A DNA stretch of 64,000 nucleotides from CAYRWR01 sp964537555. GTDB taxonomy: Bacteria; Spirochaetota; Brevinematia; Brevinematales; CAYRWR01. Shown here one piece after another: positions 7,695 to 15,399 of the stretch. Position numbers and translations under genes: made by a program. The stretch is taken from the NCBI GenBank assembly GCA_964537555.1, contig CAZIAD010000007.1:1-64000 (forward strand), given 5' to 3'. The first letter of the stretch is position 1. Each line of letters starts with the position of its first letter. A model generated the notes under the pieces. That model had not been told where the DNA came from. It saw nothing but the letters and a program-made list of their open reading frames with translations, and did no database searches.

Positions 7695-7760
7695 GTTATG
7701 TCACCCTGAGTCTCTACCCTACACTGTACCCTACTACCGAAGGGGCTTTCCCTGTCGGTG
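7695..7760. repeat. 66-bp module, copy 1 (copy 2 at 8102-8167)
   Basis: Starts GTTATGTCACCCTGAGTC, ends CCCTGTCGGTGGG. The two copies differ at very few positions. It joins the stand-alone 75-bp module to the second long repeat, and follows the second long repeat again, giving a tandem-like order. Confidence 0.85.
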
Positions 7761-8086
7761 GGAGGCCGCATTTCTTTTGAGGGATCAAAAGAAACGCTTG
7801 GCAAAGAAAAATCCTTTTCGGCTGGTGCGACCATGGTGCCTACCACCGCGGAATGTCTGCTGAAGTGTAGCAGGCATGGTGCCGGGCGGGCTGAATGGCC
7901 GGAGGCTGGGCGTAGGCTAGGGTAGGTCAGCCCTGGGTAGTGTATTGTGGGGTGCACCATGCGGAGCGCAGCAGGCAGACTCCGTCGGTGAAGGGAAGCT
8001 TGGTGGAGTTACAGATTTTCTGTCGGTTTAAGGATAATGGCTCGGACGTAAAAGTCAGTGCCTACTATTGACTATCGACTATAGAC
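7760..8086. repeat. long direct repeat, copy 2
   Basis: Second copy of the 327-bp repeat, offset 513 bp from copy 1, with the same hairpin at 7771-7794. Homology is lost where copy 2 reads CGACTATAGAC and copy 1 reads CGACTATTGAC. Confidence 0.9.
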
Positions 8087-8101
8087 TATTGACTATAGAC
8101 T

Positions 8102-8167
8102 GTTATGTCACCCTGAGTCTCTACCCTACACTGTACCCTACTATCGAAGGGGCTCTCCCTGTCGGTG
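8102..8167. repeat. 66-bp module, copy 2
   Basis: Repeats 7695-7760 and ends in CCCTGTCGGTGGGG. Beyond it the sequence is single copy. Confidence 0.8.
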
Positions 8168-8392
8168 GGGAAGCCGAACCGGGGCAACCACAGGGTGCTG
8201 GGTCCAACGGACGCCGAGTATCTACCTGCGCAGTCTGGCAGCACTATCGAGGCGGTGGTATATCATGGAGTCTTTGGGTGGAGGGAAGGCCTTTGTATAG
8301 CAAGACTGTCCTGGAATGTTCATCGAGTTAACAATTTTACATATAATTTATTAATGTTTGTAAATTAAATCAATACAGGCTAGAGAATTAGC

Positions 8393-8420
8393 TTGACTTT
8401 ATGGGAACGGGGTGTATAAT
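8393..8420 (+). promoter_or_regulatory. strong promoter ahead of the cassette genes
   Basis: TTGACT (8393-8398), 16 bp, TATAAT (8415-8420). It lies upstream of the first cassette gene in the orientation of all three cassettes, the position that a cassette promoter (Pc) has in integrons. No other comparable promoter was seen between 8420 and 11018. Confidence 0.7.
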
Positions 8421-8495
8421 GTTGTGGTTGGGATTTGTGGGTGGATGGGTTTTGTAGTAGTTATAGGAAATTGTACTTTAATGGAGAATTAATAA

Positions 8496-8969
8496 ATGGA
8501 AGATTGTTTAATTTGTGAACGTATAAATTGGATTAAAAATCATAAGAATAAGTACCTTGTAAAAGAATTGGAAACTGGTTATGTTGTAATTGGAGATCAT
8601 CAGTTCTTCAAAGGTTATACTTTATTTTTATACAAGGAACATATTACTGAACTTCACTATTTAGACATCGCTAAAAGAAAAATATTTCTTGAAGAAATGA
8701 GTATTGTCGGTGAAGCGGTATTTAATGCATTTAAAGCTGATAAAATGAATTACGAACTTTTAGGAAATGGAGATGCTCATTTGCATTGGCATATGTTTCC
8801 AAGATTCAATGGAGATACTGATTATAAAGGACCTGTCTGGTGGACAGACAAAGAGATTATGTTTTCTGATGATGTACTCTCAACAGATTCAGAACTTGAA
8901 ATGTTAAAAAACAAGGTTTTGGTAGAACTTGAAAAATTAGTGTTACAACATTTAACTTCTGAAAACTAA
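8496..8969 (+). CDS. HIT-family protein (cassette gene 1)
   Basis: 157 residues, AT-rich, unlike the flanking genes. The histidine triad HLHWHMFPR puts His at 95, 97 and 99, the metal-free nucleotide hydrolase/transferase motif of the HIT superfamily; an N-terminal CLIC pair may bind zinc as in many HIT proteins. The N-terminal half (YVVIGDHQFFKGYTLFLYKEH) matches the HIT beta-sheet segment. Substrate is unknown. The stop codon TAA follows directly after the AAC of the attC-like site at 8960-9016, so the ORF runs into the recombination site, as in real gene cassettes. Confidence 0.88.
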   Translation: MEDCLICERINWIKNHKNKYLVKELETGYVVIGDHQFFKGYTLFLYKEHITELHYLDIAKRKIFLEEMSIVGEAVFNAFKADKMNYELLGNGDAHLHWHMFPRFNGDTDYKGPVWWTDKEIMFSDDVLSTDSELEMLKNKVLVELEKLVLQHLTSEN

Positions 8970-9016
8970 GGCCAGTCGAAAGGCTACCGCCCGTCGCCGA
9001 GCCAAATTCGTTATGG
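8960..9016 (+). other. attC-like site A (end of cassette 1)
   Basis: 57 bp: AAC (8964-8966), 43 nt, then GTTATGG (9010-9016). Internal positions match site B closely (TAAGGCCAGTCGA, later ACCGCCCG and CCGAGCC). GGC at internal 4-6 can pair with GCC at 35-37, and TCG at 10-12 with CGA at 32-34. Confidence 0.72.
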
Positions 9017-9031
9017 GAAATAAGGATAAAT

Positions 9032-10114
9032 ATGAAAAACAAGAATTCAAAGATCAGATACTGTCTGTTACTTATCATAACAATTATTCTATTTCAAAGT
9101 TGTAGCAATTCGTCCAATTCTATAAATAAAATAATGAAGAAATATCAAGTACCAGCAATATCATATGCAGTTATCTATGAAGGTGAAATTGTAGAGGTTA
9201 AATCAAAAGGAGTTATGATTCACAGGTCGCTGATGTTTAACACTAAGAACCGTAGACTTCCTATAATGTCACTTACCAAATCATTTACATCAGCTTTGGC
9301 TGCTGTACTTGTCCAGGAAGGTGTCATTTCTTGGGATACAACATTGAATGAAGTATTTACTAATATTAATGTCCATGCAGGGTATAAAGAAGTGACATTG
9401 AAGCAGCTCCTTTCGCATACTGCAGGATTACCCCACGGGATATATTTCGGTATGCCCGCAATTCAATTAAGTAATATGAACAAAACACCTCTGGAAGCCA
9501 GAGAGTTTGTTGTTAAAGATTATATTACCCATGTTGCTCAGTTCACTGTGGGGAAATTTAAGTATTCAAATTCCGGTTATATAATAGCTGCTTCCATGAT
9601 GGAAAATATAACTGGAATTCCATATGAAGAACTTCTTTATAAAAAAATTCTTGAACCTTTGGGTTTACAAAATACGATGTTTTATTCATATAATAAAAAT
9701 AATATACCCCTAGGACATGATGAAAATATGCAGCCGGTATTTTACGATATGCCTTCAGCTTATAATTCAGCAGGGAAATTACTGGCATCTATTGAAGATC
9801 TTGCAAAGTGGGTTGTATTTCAAATTGAGGGCCATAATAATGGTCATGCAATTTTGAAAAAAGAGTATTTCCTGAACATGCATACCCCTATAGAATCCGA
9901 CTATTGTCTGGGTTGGGGAACATATGAAGTTCCCTGGGCTGATGAAAAAGTGTATGAGCATTATGGATCCAATATGAAAAACCATTCAGCAATATGGTTT
10001 CTACCAAAGAAGAGATTTGGAATTGTTGTATATGTTAATGTAGAAAATCAAAAAGCATGTAATGAGGTTGGGACTTTTTTGATAGAGAAATATCTTGGGT
10101 ATAAGAATGAGTAG
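9032..10114 (+). CDS. beta-lactamase-family (serine hydrolase) lipoprotein (cassette gene 2)
   Basis: 360 residues with a lipoprotein signal peptide (LFQSC, lipidation at Cys24). The class C beta-lactamase/D-ala-D-ala carboxypeptidase fold is shown by S80-L-T-K83 (active-site SxxK), Y178-S-N180 (YxN) and H310-Y-G-S (the KTG/HxG box), plus LKQLLSHTAGLPHG before the YxN motif. Such proteins include esterases and peptidases; resistance to antibiotics cannot be claimed from sequence. It is surface- or periplasm-anchored. AAGGAT lies 6 nt before the ATG. The gene is flanked by attC-like sites A and B and is AT-rich. Confidence 0.87.
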   Translation: MKNKNSKIRYCLLLIITIILFQSCSNSSNSINKIMKKYQVPAISYAVIYEGEIVEVKSKGVMIHRSLMFNTKNRRLPIMSLTKSFTSALAAVLVQEGVISWDTTLNEVFTNINVHAGYKEVTLKQLLSHTAGLPHGIYFGMPAIQLSNMNKTPLEAREFVVKDYITHVAQFTVGKFKYSNSGYIIAASMMENITGIPYEELLYKKILEPLGLQNTMFYSYNKNNIPLGHDENMQPVFYDMPSAYNSAGKLLASIEDLAKWVVFQIEGHNNGHAILKKEYFLNMHTPIESDYCLGWGTYEVPWADEKVYEHYGSNMKNHSAIWFLPKKRFGIVVYVNVENQKACNEVGTFLIEKYLGYKNE

Positions 10115-10133
10115 TTACATTGATTAAAGCTTC

Positions 10134-10190
10134 CTATAACTAAGGCCAGTCGACAAGCTTACGCCCGGCCCCGAGCGCCGCTCGTTAAGT
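10134..10190 (+). other. attC-like site B (end of cassette 2)
   Basis: 57 bp: CTATAAC (10134-10140), 43 nt, GTTAAGT (10184-10190). Shares AACTAAGGCCAGTCGA with site A at the same internal positions, and CCGAGC at internal 31-36 with both A and C. The right half GTTAAGT fits the GTTRRRY consensus of the attC R' box. Confidence 0.75.
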
Positions 10191-10223
10191 GACATTACAC
10201 ACACTTGTAAGAATGGAGAGGCA

Positions 10224-11018
10224 ATGTACAGAAAATTCATTCTATTAGCATTTCTTTTGTTTTATTCATGTTCCTCAAATAGTAATATTAGTATCCATTT
10301 TACAATTGATAAAACTTATGACATTGAAACGATTGTCCAAAGATTTCGAACATATGATCCTGCTGGATTAGAATCTAGGTCCCAATCGATGGGTATTAAT
10401 TACGAATATGCCAAAAAAATAAGTAAAATGGATAGCTTTGACGCAACAATGGAAGTTGGTAAACTAGTGAATTCAAAATATAAAGAGGATTTACCAAAAA
10501 TACAAAATTCAGTTAATCAATACCAGAAATCATGGAATAAGATTATTAGATATTTTTCAAAAGAAGTTGTACATCTTACTCAACATCAATGGTTTTATAG
10601 GAAATATATCTGCGTTGTTTCTGCTTTTAGTCCCGGATTAACTAGTTCACATGGTAATAAAGTTGTTCGAGTTTATAATTTGAACCCTGATGAACAACGA
10701 AGGATAACCGCTCATGAAATTGTTTTATCTCATATATTGCATATACTAAGAGAAAACTATACTGCATCAGAAATTGACCCCTGGACATCCTGGGCATTAG
10801 GAGAAATCACTACTGTATTTATTCTGGATGAAGGTAGTATGATGCCCTTGTGGAAAAATTATTCAAAAGTAACAAATTATTTTTCAACATCAAATTATCC
10901 ACAACTTACTGAGCTGGAAGATAAATTAAAAGTGATATATAATAGCAAAAAGGATTTTAAGGACTATTTGGACAAATCTATTTTGCTTTTAAAGAACGAG
11001 AAAACGTCACTTAACTAG
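10224..11018 (+). CDS. lipoprotein of unknown function (cassette gene 3)
   Basis: 264 residues with a lipoprotein signal (FLLFYSC). The central part is helical and polar. ITAHEIVLSHILHILRENY followed by WALGEITTVFILDE resembles the layout of a metal-binding helix plus a later Glu ligand, but the spacing HExxxxH is not the canonical HExxH, so a protease role is only a guess. AT-rich, as are the other two cassette genes. GGAGAGG precedes the ATG. The last codons (ACG TCA CTT AAC TAG) are formed by the left end of attC-like site C. Confidence 0.7.
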   Translation: MYRKFILLAFLLFYSCSSNSNISIHFTIDKTYDIETIVQRFRTYDPAGLESRSQSMGINYEYAKKISKMDSFDATMEVGKLVNSKYKEDLPKIQNSVNQYQKSWNKIIRYFSKEVVHLTQHQWFYRKYICVVSAFSPGLTSSHGNKVVRVYNLNPDEQRRITAHEIVLSHILHILRENYTASEIDPWTSWALGEITTVFILDEGSMMPLWKNYSKVTNYFSTSNYPQLTELEDKLKVIYNSKKDFKDYLDKSILLLKNEKTSLN

Positions 11019-11065
11019 GGCACAGCCGCCAGTCAAGACCCAGTGCCGAGCCCCATCCGTCAAAA
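11009..11065 (+). other. attC-like site C (end of cassette 3)
   Basis: ACTTAAC (11009-11015) fits RYYYAAC exactly; 43 nt later comes GTCAAAA (11059-11065), a GTT core with one change. GGC at internal 4-6, CCGAGCCC at 31-38. GTCACTTAAC ending this cassette is the exact reverse complement of GTTAAGTGAC that begins it. Confidence 0.68.
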
Positions 11066-11153
11066 AAGACAGCTAGATACTGAAAAGGAAATGAGATGCT
11101 AGGTCCTTATGCCGAAACCCGGAAGTATACTAGCGATAAGAAAGGAGAGCTAA

Positions 11154-11648
11154 ATGAAAAAAGTGCTTTTATCATTGACTTTTATTCTGCTCATGAATCA
11201 GGCATATAGTTTTGAATGGGATGCTTATGAGCCATATTCACTCATGGATCTGGTTACAGCCATCTCCAATCAGATGTCCGGTATGGAGGAGCGTCAGGAT
11301 GGTCAAAACCTGGTAGTTTTTTCTGATTCAGTCAGGATACCATTCATAATGGATAAATACCCCATAAAAATTCAGAAAAAATATGCTAAATATATAGACA
11401 TATATGGTAAGATTCTTGGCTTTACCAAGAAGGGTGGTCCTCCATTGTCCAGGATGTTTGACCACCAGCTGGTATTCGAGTATCAGGGTAAAACGATTGT
11501 GATGGCTTTTCAGGGGGTGCTGATAGACCCGTTAAGAGAAGAAATCCCTTTGAATGGAGCTGTAGATCTCTATGCGGTATTTGGCCTTGGGATGGAAGAG
11601 GACAATGTGATAGTGATCCTGGTAAATGAATTTCAGGCCAGACTCTGA
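11154..11648 (+). CDS. secreted protein of unknown function
   Basis: 164 residues with an N-terminal signal peptide (about residues 1-19, ending near AYS). AAAGGAG 6 nt before the ATG supports the start. The mature protein is mixed alpha/beta, with no motif I can assign. It lies just after the last attC-like site but has base composition closer to the host genes and no attC-like site after it, so I treat it as outside the cassette array. Confidence 0.6.
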   Translation: MKKVLLSLTFILLMNQAYSFEWDAYEPYSLMDLVTAISNQMSGMEERQDGQNLVVFSDSVRIPFIMDKYPIKIQKKYAKYIDIYGKILGFTKKGGPPLSRMFDHQLVFEYQGKTIVMAFQGVLIDPLREEIPLNGAVDLYAVFGLGMEEDNVIVILVNEFQARL

Positions 11649-11789
11649 CTTCGGCAAAACAGGCCTGATAGGGCATATATTTTTAAGAATAACATCCTGA
11701 GCTACGGCGAACTAGTCACATTCGATACCGGGCCAGGATTTCTTGTGCCTCATCTGGTTTTTACACCACTAAGCTATTTAGGAGACACA

Positions 11790-12587
11790 ATGAATAACCC
11801 ATACCTGGAAAGTAAGATCAATCTGCAGGGACGAACAGCCCTGGTCACGGGAGTAAGCCGTAAGATCGGTATCGGTTTTGGAATAGCCAGACAACTCCTG
11901 GAAGCAGGGGCTGATGTGTTTATCCAGTCCTGGACTAAACATGATGAGGCCCAGGCATGGGGATCTGATCCGGATGGAATACCCGGAATACTGGATGCTT
12001 TACAACTGATTGGCCCTGGAGTGGGGCATCTGGAAGTGGATTTATCAGAACCTGCTGCATCAGGCATGCTGATCGATAAAGTATATGAAAGATTCGGGGC
12101 TTTAGACTGCCTGGTCATCAATCATGCACATTCAAGCTCCCATAGCCTGGAAGACTTGACCCCTGAAATCATCGATCTCTCTATGGCAGTCAATCTGCGG
12201 GCCACCCTCCTGCTCACGAAAGAATTCTCCATCAGGCATGATGATACCAGGCCGGGGGGAAGAGTGATACTGTTCACCTCCGGCCAGCATCTTGACCCTA
12301 TGCCCGGTGAATTGGACTATGTAGCCAGCAAAGGGGCTATCCATCAGATCACAGCCAGCCTGTCTGCGCATTTGATCAGTCGAGGGATAACGGTAAACAC
12401 TATTAACCCAGGTGCGACAGATACCGGGTATGCAGATGAGGAGACTTACAGGATAGTGCAGGAGCATAACCCTCAAAAGCGATGGGGTACTCCAGATGAT
12501 GTTGCCCGTCTGGTAAAATGGTTATGTTCTGATGAAGGGAGATGGATCACCGGGCAGGTCCTGAATTCCAATGGTGGCGGTTATTGA
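11790..12587 (+). CDS. short-chain dehydrogenase/reductase (SDR)
   Basis: 265 residues from ATG 11790 (AGGAGA 5 nt upstream; the longer frame has no ribosome site). Classical SDR: cofactor motif TGVSRKIGIGFGIA near residue 22, NHAH in place of NNAG, Ser in FTSGQ, catalytic YVASK, and a C-terminal W-ITGQVLNSNGG segment typical of FabG-like enzymes. It is an NAD(P)-dependent oxidoreductase; the substrate is not indicated by neighbours. The NNAG change (NHAH) is a mild departure from consensus. Confidence 0.88.
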   Translation: MNNPYLESKINLQGRTALVTGVSRKIGIGFGIARQLLEAGADVFIQSWTKHDEAQAWGSDPDGIPGILDALQLIGPGVGHLEVDLSEPAASGMLIDKVYERFGALDCLVINHAHSSSHSLEDLTPEIIDLSMAVNLRATLLLTKEFSIRHDDTRPGGRVILFTSGQHLDPMPGELDYVASKGAIHQITASLSAHLISRGITVNTINPGATDTGYADEETYRIVQEHNPQKRWGTPDDVARLVKWLCSDEGRWITGQVLNSNGGGY

Positions 12588-12716
12588 TTTAACCTATACA
12601 CTACAACCCAATCATGGGGGGTAGAGGCATAGCCATTAGGATAGATCGAGAATGACCGGGCCCAAATTCATAAATGTCTTCCCATCTCCATTGCCTGATC
12701 AGGGCTTATTCTGGAA

Positions 12717-13895
12717 TCAATTTGAAAAGATTTTGATCCTGTTGCCCTGGTCGATATCAGTGATACCTACATAGATCTTATCAGTAGCTCCAGGCAGATG
12801 CCTGATCTTGACAGAAGAAGCGTTGATATCATTAATCATGGTACCCATGAGCCTGAATTCATCAGTCATTTCATTATAGCGGTAGACCTGGACATGCCCT
12901 TTTGGCATAGTACCTATCATGATAGGTTTTACTGTGGCTATATAGAGGACTTTTTCATCATGATTATAGGTAGTAGCTATATCAGTATAATTCCCATCAG
13001 AAAATACATGCAGGATGCGGTTATTAGTATCTACTGTATGGTATATGACTATAGTATCATTATTGGAAATAAGAGTAGTCAAGCCATGGATTGGGCCGAA
13101 TGCGTCAGAGATCGCAAAAGCTGCATGGTCTAAAGCAGAGCTAGAGATAATTCCGTTAGCCATCTGGTATCCATTATAGGAACTGTCAAATCTGAAATTA
13201 TTGATATTAAATGAATCAGATTTTGAGATCCCGTAGGAATCGGAATGAGGCTCGTAATCACATTCTAAAAACTGGATGTTCCCGGCAGATCCGATGGAGG
13301 TATTAGCTACTACCATATCACCATAACACAGCATACTTGCATTATCATAGGTAAAAAAGGTAGGGCCGTTTGGGGCGATGCTCTCTTTTTGAATAATATC
13401 GACATAGTTATTTCCAGCAATGGTTTTCAGTGCTGAAGGCCAGGGTCCAGAGCTTACATTATAGGCGAATATTTCTACTGTATTTCCGGAGTTGAAATAA
13501 CCAAATCCACAATAGGGAATAAAATCAGAGCCATCATAAGAATAGGCTACACTGATATTAAAATAAGAATAGCCTATAGTGTTGTATATATAACTATTAG
13601 CTAACAGATTCCAGGAATTATTCTTATACTCGAAGACATAAGGATTATTATCGTTGGATGAGACTTCCGCCAGCAGTATATTATTATATGAGTTTACAGA
13701 CATATCCCAGGTATTGAATATATCACCGTTTATATTTAGGTTTACTGGAAAGCCTACATTATAATCCTTGACAACATTCCAGCCTGTATTGACTCCCGCG
13801 ATAACATTGGCCTGGCTCTGGAAAAAGCCGGGAAAAAAGGAACAGCCATCCAATAATACAAATAAAACTATCATAATAATAGATTGAATTTTCAT
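12717..13895 (-). CDS. lipoprotein, Ser/Asn/Tyr-rich, probable beta-propeller-like
   Basis: 392 residues with a lipoprotein signal peptide (VLLDGC) followed by a long region rich in N, S, Y and D and poor in Lys/Arg. Repeated elements (NNxxxVFEYKNNSWNLL, IVIYHTVDTNNRILHVFSDG, KVLYIATV) suggest a beta-propeller-type repeat fold, an inference from pattern only. AGGAGG lies 7 nt before the ATG and a strong promoter (13922-13950) precedes it. Monocistronic, convergent with the SDR gene. Confidence 0.65.
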   Translation of the reverse strand: MKIQSIIMIVLFVLLDGCSFFPGFFQSQANVIAGVNTGWNVVKDYNVGFPVNLNINGDIFNTWDMSVNSYNNILLAEVSSNDNNPYVFEYKNNSWNLLANSYIYNTIGYSYFNISVAYSYDGSDFIPYCGFGYFNSGNTVEIFAYNVSSGPWPSALKTIAGNNYVDIIQKESIAPNGPTFFTYDNASMLCYGDMVVANTSIGSAGNIQFLECDYEPHSDSYGISKSDSFNINNFRFDSSYNGYQMANGIISSSALDHAAFAISDAFGPIHGLTTLISNNDTIVIYHTVDTNNRILHVFSDGNYTDIATTYNHDEKVLYIATVKPIMIGTMPKGHVQVYRYNEMTDEFRLMGTMINDINASSVKIRHLPGATDKIYVGITDIDQGNRIKIFSN

Positions 13896-14326
13896 AAAAA
13901 AACCTCCTGAGGATTAATAGTATTGTACTTACAATTATGAATAGTGTCAATACTGTATGCCTGACTATTAAGACTATATTTGCTTAAAGGATCTGACTTA
14001 GATAAAATCAGTGAGCATAGTTTTAAAGTAATAGAAAACTGCTTAAATAACCGATAACGAAAGTACCAGGGTTTCAAAATACCCGCTCAAGTATTCTGGA
14101 ACCTTGTGGCATCATTTGATTGAACCCGGGTCTTCAAAAAGTGCTTTCCAGATGAAAACAGGGCATCTCTTAATAATTGTGCAGGGCTCTATACTTATCC
14201 ACTTAATCAGCTTTCGCTCTATGCATATATTATCAACACAATAAGGTGTGTCATGGCCAAAGTAAAAACACTCCTGCTCATCCATCTGCCTCATACTCTT
14301 TTTCACCAGTCCCAGGGAAGGTACCT
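13896..14326. other. intergenic region between divergent genes
   Basis: 430 bp. It holds the minus-strand promoter of the lipoprotein gene (13922-13950) and otherwise nothing recognised. A single TTATCCACT near 14191 resembles a DnaA box but stands alone. No clear nadR promoter was found. Confidence 0.55.
13922..13950 (-). promoter_or_regulatory. sigma70-type promoter of the 12717-13895 lipoprotein gene
   Basis: Minus strand: TTGACA (13945-13950), 17 bp, TACAAT (13922-13927). Confidence 0.75.
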
Positions 14327-15316
14327 ATGAGCACCGGCCTGGTCATCGGAAAGTTTCTGCCTCTGCACCGGGGCCATATGGCCCTCATCGACTATGCCCG
14401 GCAGCACTGTGACCACCTCATCATACTCCTGGGAGCCCGTCCAGGGGAGAGCATCCCCGGCCCCCTGCGTCTCGCATGGCTGGAGGAACTGTATGGCGGG
14501 ATTGCAGATATAGACATAGCCTATACTGAGGACGACCTACCCACCGCTCCTCAGTCTGACCGGGCTGTATCCCGGGTATGGGCGGCTTATCTGCAGCGGA
14601 GATTCCCCCAGGCGGGGCTCATCGTGAGCTCGGAGCATTACGGGGACTACCTGGCGGAGTATATGGGCATACGCCATCTGCCCTATGATATACCCAGAGA
14701 GCAGCTACCGGTCTCAGGCAGCGTCATACGCCAGGCCCCTCTGTCACACTGGGAGTATCTGAGCCCTCCTGCCCGAAAATATTATCAGAAGCGGATCTGT
14801 ATCTACGGCCCTGAGTCTACCGGCAAGACTACCCTGTGCCGGAACCTGGCCCGGCACTATGACTGTGACTGGGTCCCGGAGATGGCCCGTTCCTATCTGG
14901 GTGACAGGATGGTACAAGCGGCTGATTTCGGGCCTATTGCAGAGCTGCATGCCCGGGCTATCCAGGAGCAGGTGGGGCAGGGTGGCCCCTTCCTGTTTGT
15001 AGACACGGATCATCTGACTACCCGCATCTATGCCCGCCACTACTGTGATCTGGACCTGTTATGGGAGCCCTGGATTGATGAGGCCAATACCTATGATCAT
15101 TATCTTTTCCTGGATACGGATGTACCCTGGGTACAGGACAACCAGAGGCATTCCCGGGACTATCGGCCTCAGCACCGTAAATACTTCCTGGAGGCCCTGG
15201 AAGAAAGAGGCCTGGATTATACTCTGATCCAGGGGAGCTGGGAGCAGCGCTGGATGCAGGCACTCCGTGTAATGGACCGTTTATTAGCTGATACACTTAA
15301 ACATGACATAGCCTGA
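14327..15316 (+). CDS. nadR: NadR-type NMN adenylyltransferase / ribosylnicotinamide kinase
   Basis: 329 residues, two enzyme domains in one chain for salvage of nicotinamide riboside to NAD. Residues 1-150 are the nucleotidyltransferase domain (VIGKFLPLHRGH, HxGH with His14 and His17; later PVSGSVIR, the ISGTxxR-like segment). Residues from about 158 are a P-loop kinase: G161-PESTGKT168, later EMARSYL and the FVDTDHLTT segment. There is no N-terminal helix-turn-helix repressor domain, unlike the enterobacterial NadR. The start was set at ATG 14327 because AAGG precedes it and the earlier frame has no homology to the family. Confidence 0.92.
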   Translation: MSTGLVIGKFLPLHRGHMALIDYARQHCDHLIILLGARPGESIPGPLRLAWLEELYGGIADIDIAYTEDDLPTAPQSDRAVSRVWAAYLQRRFPQAGLIVSSEHYGDYLAEYMGIRHLPYDIPREQLPVSGSVIRQAPLSHWEYLSPPARKYYQKRICIYGPESTGKTTLCRNLARHYDCDWVPEMARSYLGDRMVQAADFGPIAELHARAIQEQVGQGGPFLFVDTDHLTTRIYARHYCDLDLLWEPWIDEANTYDHYLFLDTDVPWVQDNQRHSRDYRPQHRKYFLEALEERGLDYTLIQGSWEQRWMQALRVMDRLLADTLKHDIA

Positions 15317-15335
15317 TTTTTCATCTATAATAAAA

Positions 15336-15364
15336 TTGACAAAGAAATCCTATTAGACTAGACT
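15336..15364 (+). promoter_or_regulatory. promoter of the metal ABC transporter operon
   Basis: TTGACA (15336-15341), 17 bp, TAGACT (15359-15364). The -10 departs from consensus because it lies inside the palindrome at 15353-15366. Confidence 0.65.
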
Positions 15365-15366
15365 AA
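15353..15366. promoter_or_regulatory. candidate metalloregulator operator (DtxR/TroR-like palindrome)
   Basis: TTAGACTAGACTAA: 12 of 14 positions are palindromic (TTAG-CTAG-CTAA), lying over the -10 box. The outline resembles DtxR-type operators (TTAGG-TTAGCCTAA core). A metal-bound repressor sitting here would block the operon. The regulator itself is not in the window. Confidence 0.5.
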
Positions 15367-15399
15367 CATGCTGGATTACAGCCTCATAAGGGGAAAAAT

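Larger units (their letters stand above)
7104..8495. other. 1.4-kb gene-free accessory region with mosaic repeats
   Basis: No credible gene. Short ORFs here (for example 7214-7447 and 7679-7960 on the minus strand, with identical first parts) are translations of the repeat copies. The stretch holds the long direct repeats (7247-8086), a 66-bp module present twice, three copies of a 75-bp module, and, at the right end, the promoter that precedes the cassette genes. The sequence 8169-8390 is single copy and unrecognised. Confidence 0.7.

Noticed and set aside
7214..7960. Two minus-strand ORFs with identical first 67 residues
   Set aside because: They are translations of the long direct repeat copies, extend across module borders and have no ribosome site or protein-like composition.
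7104..8495. CRISPR array
   Set aside because: Repeats are few, long and of different sizes, with no regular spacers and no cas genes.
11154..11648. Fourth cassette gene
   Set aside because: No attC-like site follows it and its composition is closer to host genes.
14190..14200. TTATCCACT, DnaA-box-like
   Set aside because: A single 8-of-9 match, not near dnaA; expected by chance.
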